Below, piece by piece: positions 42,501-52,903 of a stretch of 64,000 nucleotides of DNA; position 1 is the first letter of the stretch; the number at the start of each line of letters is the position of its first letter. The notes under the pieces were generated by a model, which ran no database searches, had not been told where the DNA came from, and saw only the letters and a list, made by a program, of their open reading frames with translations. This DNA is from Trichinella spiralis. Lineage: Eukaryota; Nematoda; Enoplea; Trichinellida; Trichinellidae. The DNA lies in the NCBI GenBank assembly GCA_000181795.3, contig CM012953.1, positions 5,893,824 to 5,957,823 on the forward strand, read 5' to 3'. The position numbers and the translations under genes were made by a program.

Positions 42501-44264
42501 TTTTCTTTTTGTAGATCTTTCACCTTGTCAAGAAAATCCTTGTCGAAATGGTGGTCGATGTCGTGAAATTCCAAATGGCAATTTATCCTACACGTGTCTT
42601 TGTTCTGAAGGATTTTACGGCGACAGGTGTGAAAATGGTATGCTCAATTTGGGACGAGATTATTTAGTGAATATAATATATGCATAATCAACTGTCTGTG
42701 AATAATATTTGGACAGTTGCTATATATTTTGTCATAAAATGCGAATGTTGAAAGTTTTCATTTTAAGCTTACATTGCGTGCCATTCTGGAAGCTGCATAA
42801 AACCGCATGGACAATGTACTGAGAAGAGAGGAAAGCCAAGTTATACATGCCTCTGCTCACCCGGATACGGTGGTGATCAGTGTGAAAGATGTTAGTTTGC
42901 AAAAGTGTTATTCTGATTAGTGATTTGTGAAAATATAATGATTGGTGACTTTTTTTTTCAAAGATGCTTCCGTGTGCTTTGCAAAATGCTACTATGGAAC
43001 ATGTACAGAAAATATTATCGGTTTCAGTTGTCAATGCAACGAAGGCTATACTGGAAAAAATTGCTTGATAGGTAAGTAGTGTTTATAGTTTGTAGTTCGA
43101 ACAATAATTACTTTCATATTTTAGTTAACTTAAAAAAATTATTTTTCACTTTGTTAATATCGTTTATCACTTTGAAATATCCACTGCTGAACTACTTACT
43201 TCCTCTGAATGTGAAAGCAATATTAAAAAGAAAAAAATATATATATATATTTGTTCCAAGTGTTATTACTTTTTTATTGTTGATTTGTGATTTTTGCAAA
43301 ATGTAAGGCTATTAATTTTATACAGTTTTTTTCAATTGCTTGTTGTACCGTATCAGTTGATTTTCTTCAGTTTTTCTTTTTTGTATGCATGACAAGGCAT
43401 GCAAATTAAGTTGAACGGACAGAAATTTCAATTGCATATAGAAGAAGGCAAAATTTATTTCAGACATTAATGACTGTGAAGCAGGACTGTGCAAAAATGG
43501 CGGAACATGCGTTGACGAGGTCAATTCATACCGTTGTATTTGTCGTCCTCCTTACACCGGTGAAAATTGTGAACAACGTGAGTGTTATTATTTATTTTCA
43601 ATGCTTTTTTTTAATTTTTTTTATTATACACATTTAAAATTAATCGTATTTTTTAAATTGATATTAAAAAGTATTAAGTATAATTGTTTATTATTTTTTC
43701 AAACATGCCCATCTGAAAGTGCAAAATTATGAATGAACAATATAATATGTTACATTCATATGCTGTTTTTGAAAGTTCAAGTTTCACATTTAAAAAAAAT
43801 AATTTGACGAATACATCGTATTTGAATGAGAAACAAATTAGCCGAGTGTTAATGAATGAAAGTGGAAATTTTTTACAATTGTTCGTTGAGAATTAAAAAA
43901 AATATTTTCAGTGATTACTACATCGGTGGTTGCCACGACTGTTTTGAGTAGTACAACTGCAGCACCGAAACGACCGACAATATTTGCCAAAAAATTGATC
44001 GACATCGATCAAGATACCATTTACATTGCTATGATTGTCGCTTTGGCAGCTTTGCTTTTCGCATTGATTGTTAGTTTGTTTCATGTGAGTGAAAATTTTC
44101 AAAATCACAAACCGCATTCATATTCAACGCAAAACTTTTCAAATTTTTATTTAATACAAATTTATTTAAAATATACTTTTGTTTTTGAAATCTTACTTTG
44201 TCATGCGCTAATTTTCTTACAGATTTTGTGTGGGCAGCTGAGCGAAGACAATTTATCCGAATAG
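39598..44264 (+). CDS. EGF-repeat type I membrane protein
   Basis: Thirteen exons: 39598-39621, 39969-40725, 40985-41128, 41189-41263, 41501-41623, 41942-42055, 42266-42379, 42515-42637, 42768-42890, 42964-43071, 43464-43577, 43912-44084, 44223-44264; 677 aa. An N-terminal signal sequence ([17 protein letters not shown]) crosses the first junction. Residues about 30-240 form a Cys-poor ectodomain I do not recognise, followed by about ten EGF-like units, mostly one per exon with phase-1 borders. The unit at 42266-42379 is a calcium-binding type ([10 protein letters not shown]) and the one at 43464 begins [10 protein letters not shown]. The unit in exon 41189-41263 is reduced to two cysteines plus the GFTGKSCE tail. 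A Thr/Ser-rich stalk, a transmembrane helix ([20 protein letters not shown]) and a short tail end the protein. Likely an adhesion or signalling receptor; no named orthologue. Confidence 0.85.
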
Positions 44265-44759
44265 AAGAAGATCATCCATCGATTCCTCCGATCATGCTAT
44301 TATTGTCAGTTGTCAACACATACTGTGTGCATGTGGTGATTGATGATGACGCATCATTTGTGCAATTTATTGTAATGATTAACATTTATTCGTCCAAAAA
44401 ATATACATTTACAAACATCACAGAGGTGAAGTTACTGTTGTTGTTTTTTCTAAAGTTGGCTTCTATAAAATTTCATTTTATTTCTAAAATTTTTTAAAGT
44501 TTTACAAATAAATGGTCATTTAGTTCTTTAATTTCTTATTATTGATATATTAGAGTCCGTATTTCACTGCAAATCTATAAAATACATACATATATGTATA
44601 GTACAAAATCCTCTTGTTGTTGTGCATGAAATACAAAGTAAAAAATTAATAAACCTCTTAAAAGCTGCATGTTTCGAAAGGCAAAGAAATGTGCACAAAT
44701 AGAGTACTGTTTTGAAAGTTAAAAGAAATCTCTGAACATCAACATGGCATAAGCACTGA
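44265..44759. other. Convergent 3' intergenic region
   Basis: 3' flanks of the EGF-repeat gene (AAATAAATGG near 44507) and of MAEA. No other feature. Confidence 0.6.
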
Positions 44760-46774
44760 TTACAAAATATAAACACGGTCAGCTTCTTTCAACGAAAAGC
44801 TTTGTCTAGTTCTCGGACAAACCATCTTCCCACCATTTTGAGTTGCAATTGCCAACAAAGAACTCTGCCCGTAAACAAAACCGTTCGGCAACACAAATGG
44901 CGGATTATTCTCGTTTAAAGGTTCCCCGCTGTATGGACAGATGAGACGTGACTGAGATACGTGAGCCACGGGCAGCTGTTCAGACAACAAGCGCACTTCA
45001 TCCGTACAAGTTGGACATTGCTGTTGTAATTGTTGTTGCGCAAGCCGACTTTGTCTGAGAGCATTTTCTTGACTATCGTCCGAACCATGCGTCGGACTAC
45101 GCTGGGGAAATGACACTACTGGGTATGGATCATAATTTCCGAGCATGCAACGAGGGGTTTTGATTGCCGAGATGCCGCACTGCAAGCAGGTTGAAAATAC
45201 TGAATAAACCCCAAGCTGATACAGACGCAAGTTTTCGCACCGAAACACTTCCACCAATTCATCCCAACGATCCCCTGACATGAGGCTTTTATATCTTTCA
45301 CAATTTGAAGCTGGATGAAACGCAAGAAGACCTAGAATTGGCATCAGCTGACCCCAGGATGCCAATTCAACAGAGCCAAAGTGTTTAGTCGCATAGCGCA
45401 CAGCTGCCAGTTTATCGCCCATTCGTACGAGCTCTATAAAATCCTGCTGGCGAACCTGAAGCGAAAAAAAGTAAGAAAAAATACTTAATTTACAACCTAA
45501 TAAAATCAATCACACCAAACGCCACAGAAAATTTCATATAAAATATAATTCGACTCGCTATACATAATATTAAATAACTTGACGATCAAGTATATACAGT
45601 ACACTTAATTGTAACACAAAATAAAAAATAAAATAGCAAATGATAAAAATGCAATAGTAATGCATGTATTTATAAATAAAAAAAATTTGATATAAATGAA
45701 TATTCTCAAAAAGTCTTGGGAATTAAACAAAAATGCGCTACTCTGCTGAAGAACACCCCGATGATTACCTTGAGTTCGAGAGTGCTTTTCAATCTGCGCA
45801 GACGAGAGCGGTTTTCATAACACCAGTCCAAACAGGGTCCAGTTTCATGTCGCTTTAGGGAGTCTTCGACAAGCCTGGCGTGGGCAAAAATGGCCATATT
45901 GGTCAGATGAGCAATGTTGCAACGTTCCGCAACAGCAGCTGCGATGTCATAATAGCCGCTTCGCAGCAAATAATCCACCAAAATTCTTTCAATCCTTGTT
46001 TGTCGCCAACACTGTTTCTCTTTGCAATCAGAAGATACTGAACCAACACCAATCTTTAATTTTACAAACAAACATTAAAAATACATATTCAACATTTTCC
46101 AGGATTATAAACAAATAGCTTATAACTGCTTATCTGAAAATGTTTCATGTACATAAATGATCAACAATGTCACCTTATATTTTAGTTCATTTCAGTGATA
46201 TAAACTTAAAATTCGTATCCAATAAATTTAAATTCGGCATCTTCGTGAAATTTTCATACTAAAATTAGCAACTAATTTGATATACGAATATCTGATTTAA
46301 AGTTTTCTAGATTCTGTTCGATTTTATTATCATAGAATAAAGTAAAATTTAAAACCTCTGAAAAAAAGTTTCAAATTAAATCTCATTAGATCACAAATAA
46401 TTTCTAATAAATCAATATTTCCTCAATTTGTTAGAAAGAAAAATTTTCAGAAAACTTACTTTAAGATGGTCAATTCGAGTGTTAATTGCATCCATGGCTT
46501 GAACTTCCTGTTGAACATTATCATGTAATTTTTCTTGTAAAGCACGCAATTTCTCCTCCAACTGGACAGTCCAAGGATTTAAATCATTTGCATTAACAAC
46601 AGGATTTCTCAACAACTTCTCTATTTCGTTAAGACAGTCACCAATCCGAGTCGCATCACGGTCTAACGTCTTTTGTGTTATGCGAAACTTTTTGTTCAAC
46701 ACTTCATACGGGACCTTCAGTGTAGAATGTTCCAGGGCCCAAAGTTCTGCCATTTGATCAGTCGGAAGTGCCAT
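44760..46774 (-). CDS. MAEA: MAEA/Gid9, CTLH-complex E3 ubiquitin ligase subunit
   Basis: Core catalytic subunit of the CTLH/GID ubiquitin ligase, acting with RMND5. Exons 46774-46460, 46053-45769 and 45455-44760 join in phase 0 to 431 aa (human 396). Recognisable parts in order: LKVPYEVLNKKFR at the N-terminus, a coiled coil, the LisH-CTLH region (VDYLLRSGYYDIAAAVAE, HETGPCLDWCYENRSRLRR), CRA-type segments (FIELVRMGDKLAAVRYATKH, QLGVYSVFSTCLQCGISAIK), and the RING-like C-terminus with CPTC, ICPYSGEPLNENNPP, LPNGFVYG and KMVCPRTRQSF, ending in VYIL. A Gln-rich linker of about 20 residues before the RING is an addition relative to vertebrates. The gene is divergent from NF-YC. Confidence 0.95.
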
Positions 46775-47628
46775 ATAAGCTTAAACTGAACATTTTCATC
46801 ATATTAAACAGAACAAATTATTTTAAAATTGATTTTTGAAACAATTATAATTTTACTGATGAAGCAAAGTTATAGTGGTAAAGAAAAAACAATGCAAATA
46901 TTTATACTGACATAAGGTATATTTTATACTAAGATTCTCAAGCAGTAGTAAATAGTGAATCAATAAAAACAATTTGTTTATGTTTCTTATTCATATTATA
47001 TTAGTTATTATGCAATAAATACACTAGACATTTGGCATTAACACACAGCACTAACTACAAATAAGCTTAGCATGACAATGTAAATTAGTGTAAATTCTTA
47101 CTGTATATTTTTAACATATTTAAGTATAATCAGTAATAATTTACTTTTCTATCTGATTTAAATGTTATAAAATGTAAATCTTATTCATGAGTTGCAGCAA
47201 TTTGTGATTGTAATTTTTACTGACATAAGTTTATAATTATTTGGGCATATTTTATTTATAAATTTGAATTGTGCTTTCTTGATAAATGTTGAAAAAATCT
47301 GTGATGTGATAAGATTGTTTATTAATTAGAAATAATAAATAACTAATAATAATAATTAATCAGTTAAGCATTACTGTGTCATGCATCTGCTAAGTTTAAT
47401 TCTTTTCTTTCATTGAATACATGTTTAGTAAAAAGGCACAGAAAAACATGATGTTTTGATGATGATGATGATGATGTACATATTATCGGAAGAAAATCAT
47501 TCATTTACTTTGTTGAACTGATATCGTCAAGTAAACAGAAGAAACAGTTCTATATAATTACAATAATATAAATCATTTTTTAAAATAAAACAAATTATTC
47601 AATTATACTTTTATTTAATTATTATGTT
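46775..47628. other. Divergent intergenic region
   Basis: AT-rich upstream region of MAEA, including a (GAT)n run near 47459-47475. No gene seen. Confidence 0.5.
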
Positions 47629-47925
47629 TGTAACGCTTACGGTTGCGTTAACAATTAAAAAAAGTCAAGATTAAAAGGAAGAAAATAACGTAGGCGCTAA
47701 GTCAAGAATAATAATTACGTTGGCAGATTTAAAAAAGAATGGCGTCTATCCAGCGACACAAAAATTTTCCTATATATAGTGATTTTGACGCTTAGTCTGA
47801 AAATGTGTGGTTAGCGTGTGTGTTGGTTGTTAGTGTTCGTATCTGTTTATGAATAAACGTTCAAGACGAGAGATATGCCTCGCATGAATGACCGACAAAA
47901 GTCTACCGTAACTCCGGTTGCTACA
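47629..47925 (+). mobile_element. Possible solo LTR
   Basis: A 297-nt unit beginning TGTAACGC and ending GCTACA, GC-richer than its surroundings, with CTATATATAG (TATA-like, about 47771) and GAATAAAC (polyadenylation-like, about 47850) in promoter-to-poly(A) order. This is the layout of a retrotransposon long terminal repeat. No clear target-site duplication flanks it, and no internal retroelement sequence is nearby, so it would be an old solo copy. Confidence 0.4.
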
Positions 47926-48313
47926 ATTTAAATGCATTTCTTTAATTCATGTTTCGTTAAGTTCTTTATGCTTTAAAATTAAATGGAAAATAGTTTAAAA
48001 ATGAATAAATTAATGAATTAAAAAATAATCATTTGTACAGTTCTGAATTTTTAGTATAAAAAACTTAAATAAAATTGAACTTTATTTTTATTTTTAAGTA
48101 CTGTATGTTGGATTGTTAGGTTATTTTTGTAAGTTGATTCTTGCGTCTTTTGTCGAGTGCGGCAGTTTTCGATTACGGCATCTGGAAGTTGATTTTGGTT
48201 TTAAATATATTGTTAATTAAAATAATTTGAGCTGATTTCTTCAATTTATTACCTGGTACAAGTAGTAATACAAATTCAAAAGTTTCTTCTTAACTTTTCC
48301 TTTAATAAAAGAA

Positions 48314-49787
48314 ATGGATTTTTCTCAATCTGATACGAAGCAGAAGTTGGAAGAGTTTTGGAAGCTTCAGTTGGACAGAATTAGTAAAATGGATGCGGTA
48401 TGTTTTTTATTTTAATATTTATGAGTAATATATGTCATGTTTACAGGCTAGTGTTCGAAATCCCCGATTGTTAGATTTGCCAATAGCTCGAGTGAAAAAA
48501 ATTATGAAATTGGATGAAGAAGTGAAACCATTAATGATTAGTGCTGAAGCTCCCGTTTTATTAGCCAAAGCGGCACAAATGTTTATTGAAAATTTAACTC
48601 TTCGAGCTTGGGGTCATACTGAAGAGAATAAAAGAAAGACACTGCAGGTACTTGTTTTATTTTAGTTAAGGTTTTTCTCTTCATATTTGATGTTTTTTTA
48701 TTACAATAATTGTTATGATAAATTATAAATAATTCATTTTATTTTATATTTATTACAAATTTTTTAAATTGAAGTATGTATTCTGTTATTTTTTGTTCTG
48801 ACATCTGAAACAATGAAATTATCAAAAATGAAATTCAAAACATCCATTTTAGAAGCATCATTTAAATATTTGTTTAAATTTCCTACTAATGATTTTTTAC
48901 TTATTCTGAAGGTAAATTATTAAATATAGTTAAAGTCGAACTTTCTAAGCAAGTGAAATTCAAACAAGCCTGTTTAGAAGAATGACATAGCTATGGCGAT
49001 TTCCAAGGACGATCAGTTTGATTTTTTAATTGACACAGTGCCTCGAGAGCATGCTCCAAAAGTAAAACTACAGGTTTGGTGATGCTTTTGCTTGTGTTAT
49101 TGAGTGGAAATTGTTAATAGGCTCCTGCATCATCAGTATCGGGTCAGTGTGGTCCAATTATTGTTGGCACTGGAGGAAATTTAGAAGCCCCTGTAGAATC
49201 GTTGCAGTATTTTATTCAGCTTGGATCTGTTCCTTTACAAGAAGGATCTGGTGCCCAGCAGCTGAATGAATCTCAACTCCTTCAGCTTCCCAATGGTCAA
49301 GTTTACAGTGCTATTACTGTTCCACCGCATCTAATTACCGGCAACACTCCGATGCAAATATTGTCACCAATGAATTGTAACAACGGACAAGAGCAGCCAA
49401 TGTTACAGCAGTTTCTAGCTGTGGACAGTTCTACTGGTCAGCTTCAAGCTATTCAGGTTAAGCAGTTTGGTTTTGTATTTTAAACTGTCGATTTTATATT
49501 TTGCATATGTATGTATTTTGTATTATAGGTCGATCAGAATCAGATGGAAGCCGGCAATTCAAATAATTCAGTTGTTGGTTCGTCATTATCGCAACTAAAT
49601 GCAATGCCAACCACGTTAATTTTGCAGTCATCAGATGGGCAGCCCTATCATGAGCTTCAAATTACTAATTTAGAGCAAACAGTAAAAAATAAATTTTTGA
49701 ATTTTATATTATTTATAAGTGCTATTCTGTTTACAGTATAATTTTGATGAAAACTTTTTTTAGGATGGTGATAACGCTTCTGGGTAA
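48314..49787 (+). CDS. NFYC: NF-Y subunit gamma (CCAAT-binding factor)
   Basis: Histone-fold subunit that pairs with NF-YB and NF-YA to bind CCAAT promoter boxes in the nucleus. Exons 48314-48397, 48447-48647, 48978-49073, 49121-49456, 49529-49681 and 49764-49787, all phase 0, give 297 aa. The histone fold occupies about residues 35-125: [71 protein letters not shown]. The C-terminal half is a Gln/Ser/Thr-rich activation region with no fixed structure, as in other animals. Two residues (PL) are inserted in the loop before MISAEAP relative to the vertebrate sequence. The gene is divergent from MAEA. Confidence 0.95.
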
Positions 49788-50237
49788 CTAGAACACACAA
49801 AAGTTCCCACTCCTGTACCTTATTATCCACTAAACTTTTTAAGGTAATTCAATACACTGACAGTGTATATTGTAAGGTTTGTTATAGTGACCAAATTGTT
49901 TATTTATTACCATTTTGTCGTGTTACTATATTCTTTTGTTTGTTATTGATATGTACAATAGATATTAAGAATTAATAAAAGATTTTGCTTATTTAGAGTA
50001 GTTCTTTAGTTTTTTTACATAAGAAGTAAAATTACTTTCTTTTTTGGTTTATTATAATTCTATGCCAAGAATTATTATGTGAATAGCAGTTTCATTTTTG
50101 GAGATGAATGTTATCAGACTGCTATTCTAAACAGGTTTATATTTTACAGGTAAAATACTACACTACATCATAGATTACAGAATGCGCCCAAATATTGTAA
50201 ATAAATAGGATATTATAAATAAGTATAATTTTTTAAA
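49788..50237. other. NF-YC 3' flank
   Basis: AT-rich 3' UTR and flank with an AATAAAAG signal near 49973. No other feature. Confidence 0.6.
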
Positions 50238-50640
50238 TGTAACGCCTTTCTAGCTCAGCGCACTATCTCATCCGATAATTGTTTTTGAAGGATTGTCTGT
50301 CCGGACGATGGTCTCTGATAACGGTCATCAACACGGTTCCACCTCCGTTGCACCACAGAAAAAGCTCCTACTGTTGGCAGTATTTTTGTACAGTAGAGCA
50401 GTTGGCGCTCCTACTGTCAACATCCAGCACTTGATTCGTCCAGTCATGTGGTCACGTCCATCGCTTAACGACCGTCTTAACCTGCATCCCCAGGAGGAAG
50501 ACGATCGGTTGGTGCGGGGATGATGTTGTGTAGCGCTCTCTTGCTGGTGTATTGTTCATTTTTTTACTCCTGAATAAATAGTTATACCTCACGTTTCGTC
50601 GTGTGTTTGTCTCATAATGCTGAAGAGCCGCTCAATGTCA
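50238..50640 (+). mobile_element. Possible retroelement relic
   Basis: A GC-richer block begins TGTAACGCC, like the LTR candidate at 47.6 kb, and contains CTGAATAAATAG near 50570 as a polyadenylation-like signal. A 76-codon open frame (50293-50523) includes VSDNGHQH, loosely like an integrase SDNG motif, and ends at a purine-rich stretch. None of this is decisive; the block may be a degenerate LTR or another repeat. Confidence 0.3.
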
Positions 50641-50950
50641 ATGGAGCCGGTAGAGAGTGAGAAAATTCAGCTGGAAAAAAAACTCGGCATGTTACATAAA
50701 ATATTTTGAGAAGACAATAAAATACAGCTTTTATATAACTGAGAATGTTGAATGAATCTGTATTTTTAATTCAGCGTTATCTATGTTAACTTCATATTTT
50801 TAGATTGAATTTTAAAGTACTTAATACAACTACTGATTAAAACGAAACAATAAATCTACAGCACACAAAACTTGATCTGAATAACTGTTTTTGTTATTGC
50901 ATTATAACAAATTTTTGCATTTCGTAGTTTTCATTCGTGTAATGATGAAG

Positions 50951-52312
50951 TACAGTAGAACTGCGATTATACGAACACACGATTATTGGAATCCGGCTAA
51001 TTGAATTTTCGAATAATCAAACGTTTTCAGTTTTTTTTAATGTATATACATAACTGAAGCCTTTATAGCTGTTATCTTCAATCAGACGCAGAATAGTAAA
51101 CATTCTGTTTATTATGCGACGCTATTTATTTTTTCCTTGTTTAAATTGCATGCAACGTTTATTAGTGCTACATTCAAAAAGTACCAGTTTACTCCGTGTC
51201 ATATTCTATAGTTTTTGTTTGAACCAAGATAGCTTCCGTGCAGCGACATCACAAATATGTATCATTAGCATCAGCTGAGTAGCGCTGAATTCTTTCTGCT
51301 GCTCCATTCACTTCAAGCCGACTTTGAAGCAAGAATAGGCTTCTGAATAGCTCGGTACTTCATTTTCATCTTCTTCCACTGCTTCATCGCCACTTAACGT
51401 TTTAAATAATGTGATATCATCAACAGTTAGCAATTTTTCGACTTCTTCCTGCGATAACTCAGGATTTTTTAACATTTATGTTACAGTTGTACAGTTCATC
51501 ATCACAGTCCATAGATTGGTTTACACAGTTTTCATTGTAACCAAAAAGTTTATTCCATGATACTCCCAAAGTAGATCCTGAAATCGCGTTCCGCACTTGC
51601 ACAATCATATAGCAACAATCTTTCAAATTCATGTTTCTAAGTTGTGACACTAGATTGTCTCTGTCAGCATCTAAAAGGACAACTCTTCGCAAGAGTTCCT
51701 TCTTATGTCGCTTTTTTAAACTTTGAATAGCAGTTTGATTCATTAGCTAAACAAGCGACGATTACTTGAACAAGCCATTTTCACGGTGTAGCAATTCTCA
51801 ACTGGAATGGCAAGGTGCATTATCAATTATGATTAACATCTTTCCTGATTTTTTTGTCTTCTGCTAGTATTCTTTAACGTAAGTAATAAGTATCTCATCA
51901 TAACAACAGGAAAAAACATCTCCTGTTATCTAGGATTGTGACTGAAAATCATAAACCATCGGCAACGTCCACACACAATCATAGCTCATTGACGTTTTGA
52001 TTCTCCAACTAACAACAGTTGTGAACGATCTCTACATGTAGCATTCGGGCAACAAAGAAGAGTTACTTCTTCCCATGACTGCAAGCTTTTACTTTTTTTA
52101 CTTAGTTTTTGCTGCAAACTCAAAACCTTTCTAGTAGTAGATATACCGGACAAAAATTACCAAACAGCAGAATGTTAAAATATTATTAAAATTCTGATTC
52201 AGTTTAATAAATAAACATCATAAATAATGCATGCATCATAAACAATGCATTTTAACCAGCCGATCAAAATGTGTTCGGATAATCAGTAATCGGATAATAG
52301 GATTACAGTATA
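50951..52312 (-). mobile_element. Degenerate pogo/Tigger-type DNA transposon
   Basis: The left end TACAGTAGAACTGCGATTAT is typical of pogo/Tigger terminal repeats with a TA target site. GATTATACGAACAC at 50965-50978 recurs inverted, with one mismatch, at 52271-52284 near the right end, which finishes in TACAGTATA. About 1.36 kb, shorter than an autonomous element. The transposase relic inside is on the minus strand. The element ends about 50 nt before the Kish-B start codon. Confidence 0.75.
51459..52090 (-). pseudogene. Tigger/jerky-like DDE transposase relic
   Basis: Minus-strand fragments in three frames, broken by stops, follow the order of a jerky/Tigger DDE domain: VTLLCCPNAT and LLLVGESKR (about 52010-52065), the catalytic-Asp motif IIIDNAPCH (about 51804-51835), then an open 94-codon stretch (51459-51743) with MNQTAIQSLKKRHKKELLRR and LNLKDCCYM-like text ending in SWNKLFGY and an acidic tail. 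Multiple stops and frameshifts show it is inactive. Confidence 0.8.
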
Positions 52313-52362
52313 GCTTTATATATTTAAACTTAATTTTCTGAATTACTGTATAATGATAAGGA

Positions 52363-52584
52363 ATGAATGTTTATTCGTACGATGGTGCTTTTGTTGTCAT
52401 TTTATTAGTGGTGTGTACTTGTGCATACTTTCGTCGTATACCTCGCTTGAAAAAGTGGTTCTTTTCTGATAAAAGTGGTATTTGGGGTGTTTGTTACAAA
52501 GCGAGCGTAATCGGCATTCGGTTACACGCTCTTGTTGCTTTACTTTGTATTTTCTCATCTGTTTACATTCTTTTCTTCCGTTAA
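52363..52584 (+). CDS. TMEM167B: TMEM167B (Kish-B) Golgi membrane protein
   Basis: A 73-aa two-helix protein of the Kish family, implicated in the early secretory pathway at the Golgi. Single exon, full family length. NVYSYDG at the start, the first helix with VCTCAYFRRIPRLK, the loop GIWGVCYKASVIGIRLHA, and the second helix LVALLCIFSSVYILFF match vertebrate TMEM167B more closely than TMEM167A. It starts about 50 nt after a transposon relic. A same-strand gene begins only 88 nt after its stop codon. Confidence 0.93.
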   Translation: MNVYSYDGAFVVILLVVCTCAYFRRIPRLKKWFFSDKSGIWGVCYKASVIGIRLHALVALLCIFSSVYILFFR

Positions 52585-52672
52585 GCAGAACAGTAAGTGT
52601 GTTGTCTTCACTTATTTAAATAGAAACACTGTTTAGTTTAGACATTTTGTTTAGCTGTATTTTTGCTCTGCT

Positions 52673-52903
52673 ATGGTACAACACAAAGTTAAACAGAAAA
52701 TCAGCCTTCCAGCTAATGCAAAATCGAGATCAGATCGCCATCGACAGCGTAAAGTGAAAAATAAAAGTGGCATGAAGAAAGGAAAATGGACCATTAAGCC
52801 AAAAAATTCAAAAGATTTGCAGCATTTTAAAAAAGAGATAGCGATTTCAAAGGTAATCAATGAAGAAAACGAAGAATTGATAACTGCTCGTGCAGTTGTT
52901 TGA
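52673..52903 (+). CDS. UPF0390-like small basic protein
   Basis: A 76-aa single-exon protein with a very basic first half (LPANAKSRSDRHRQRKVKNK), GMKKGKWTIKPKN in the middle and LQHFKKEIAISKVINEENEE towards the end. The pattern of a conserved KKG..I.PKK block followed by LKKEI..VIN..NEE fits UPF0390 (vertebrate C19orf53, thought to be nuclear/nucleolar). The assignment rests on short motifs. TTTAG shortly before the ATG could be a cis- or trans-splice acceptor. See the note on its spacing from Kish-B. Confidence 0.65.
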   Translation: MVQHKVKQKISLPANAKSRSDRHRQRKVKNKSGMKKGKWTIKPKNSKDLQHFKKEIAISKVINEENEELITARAVV

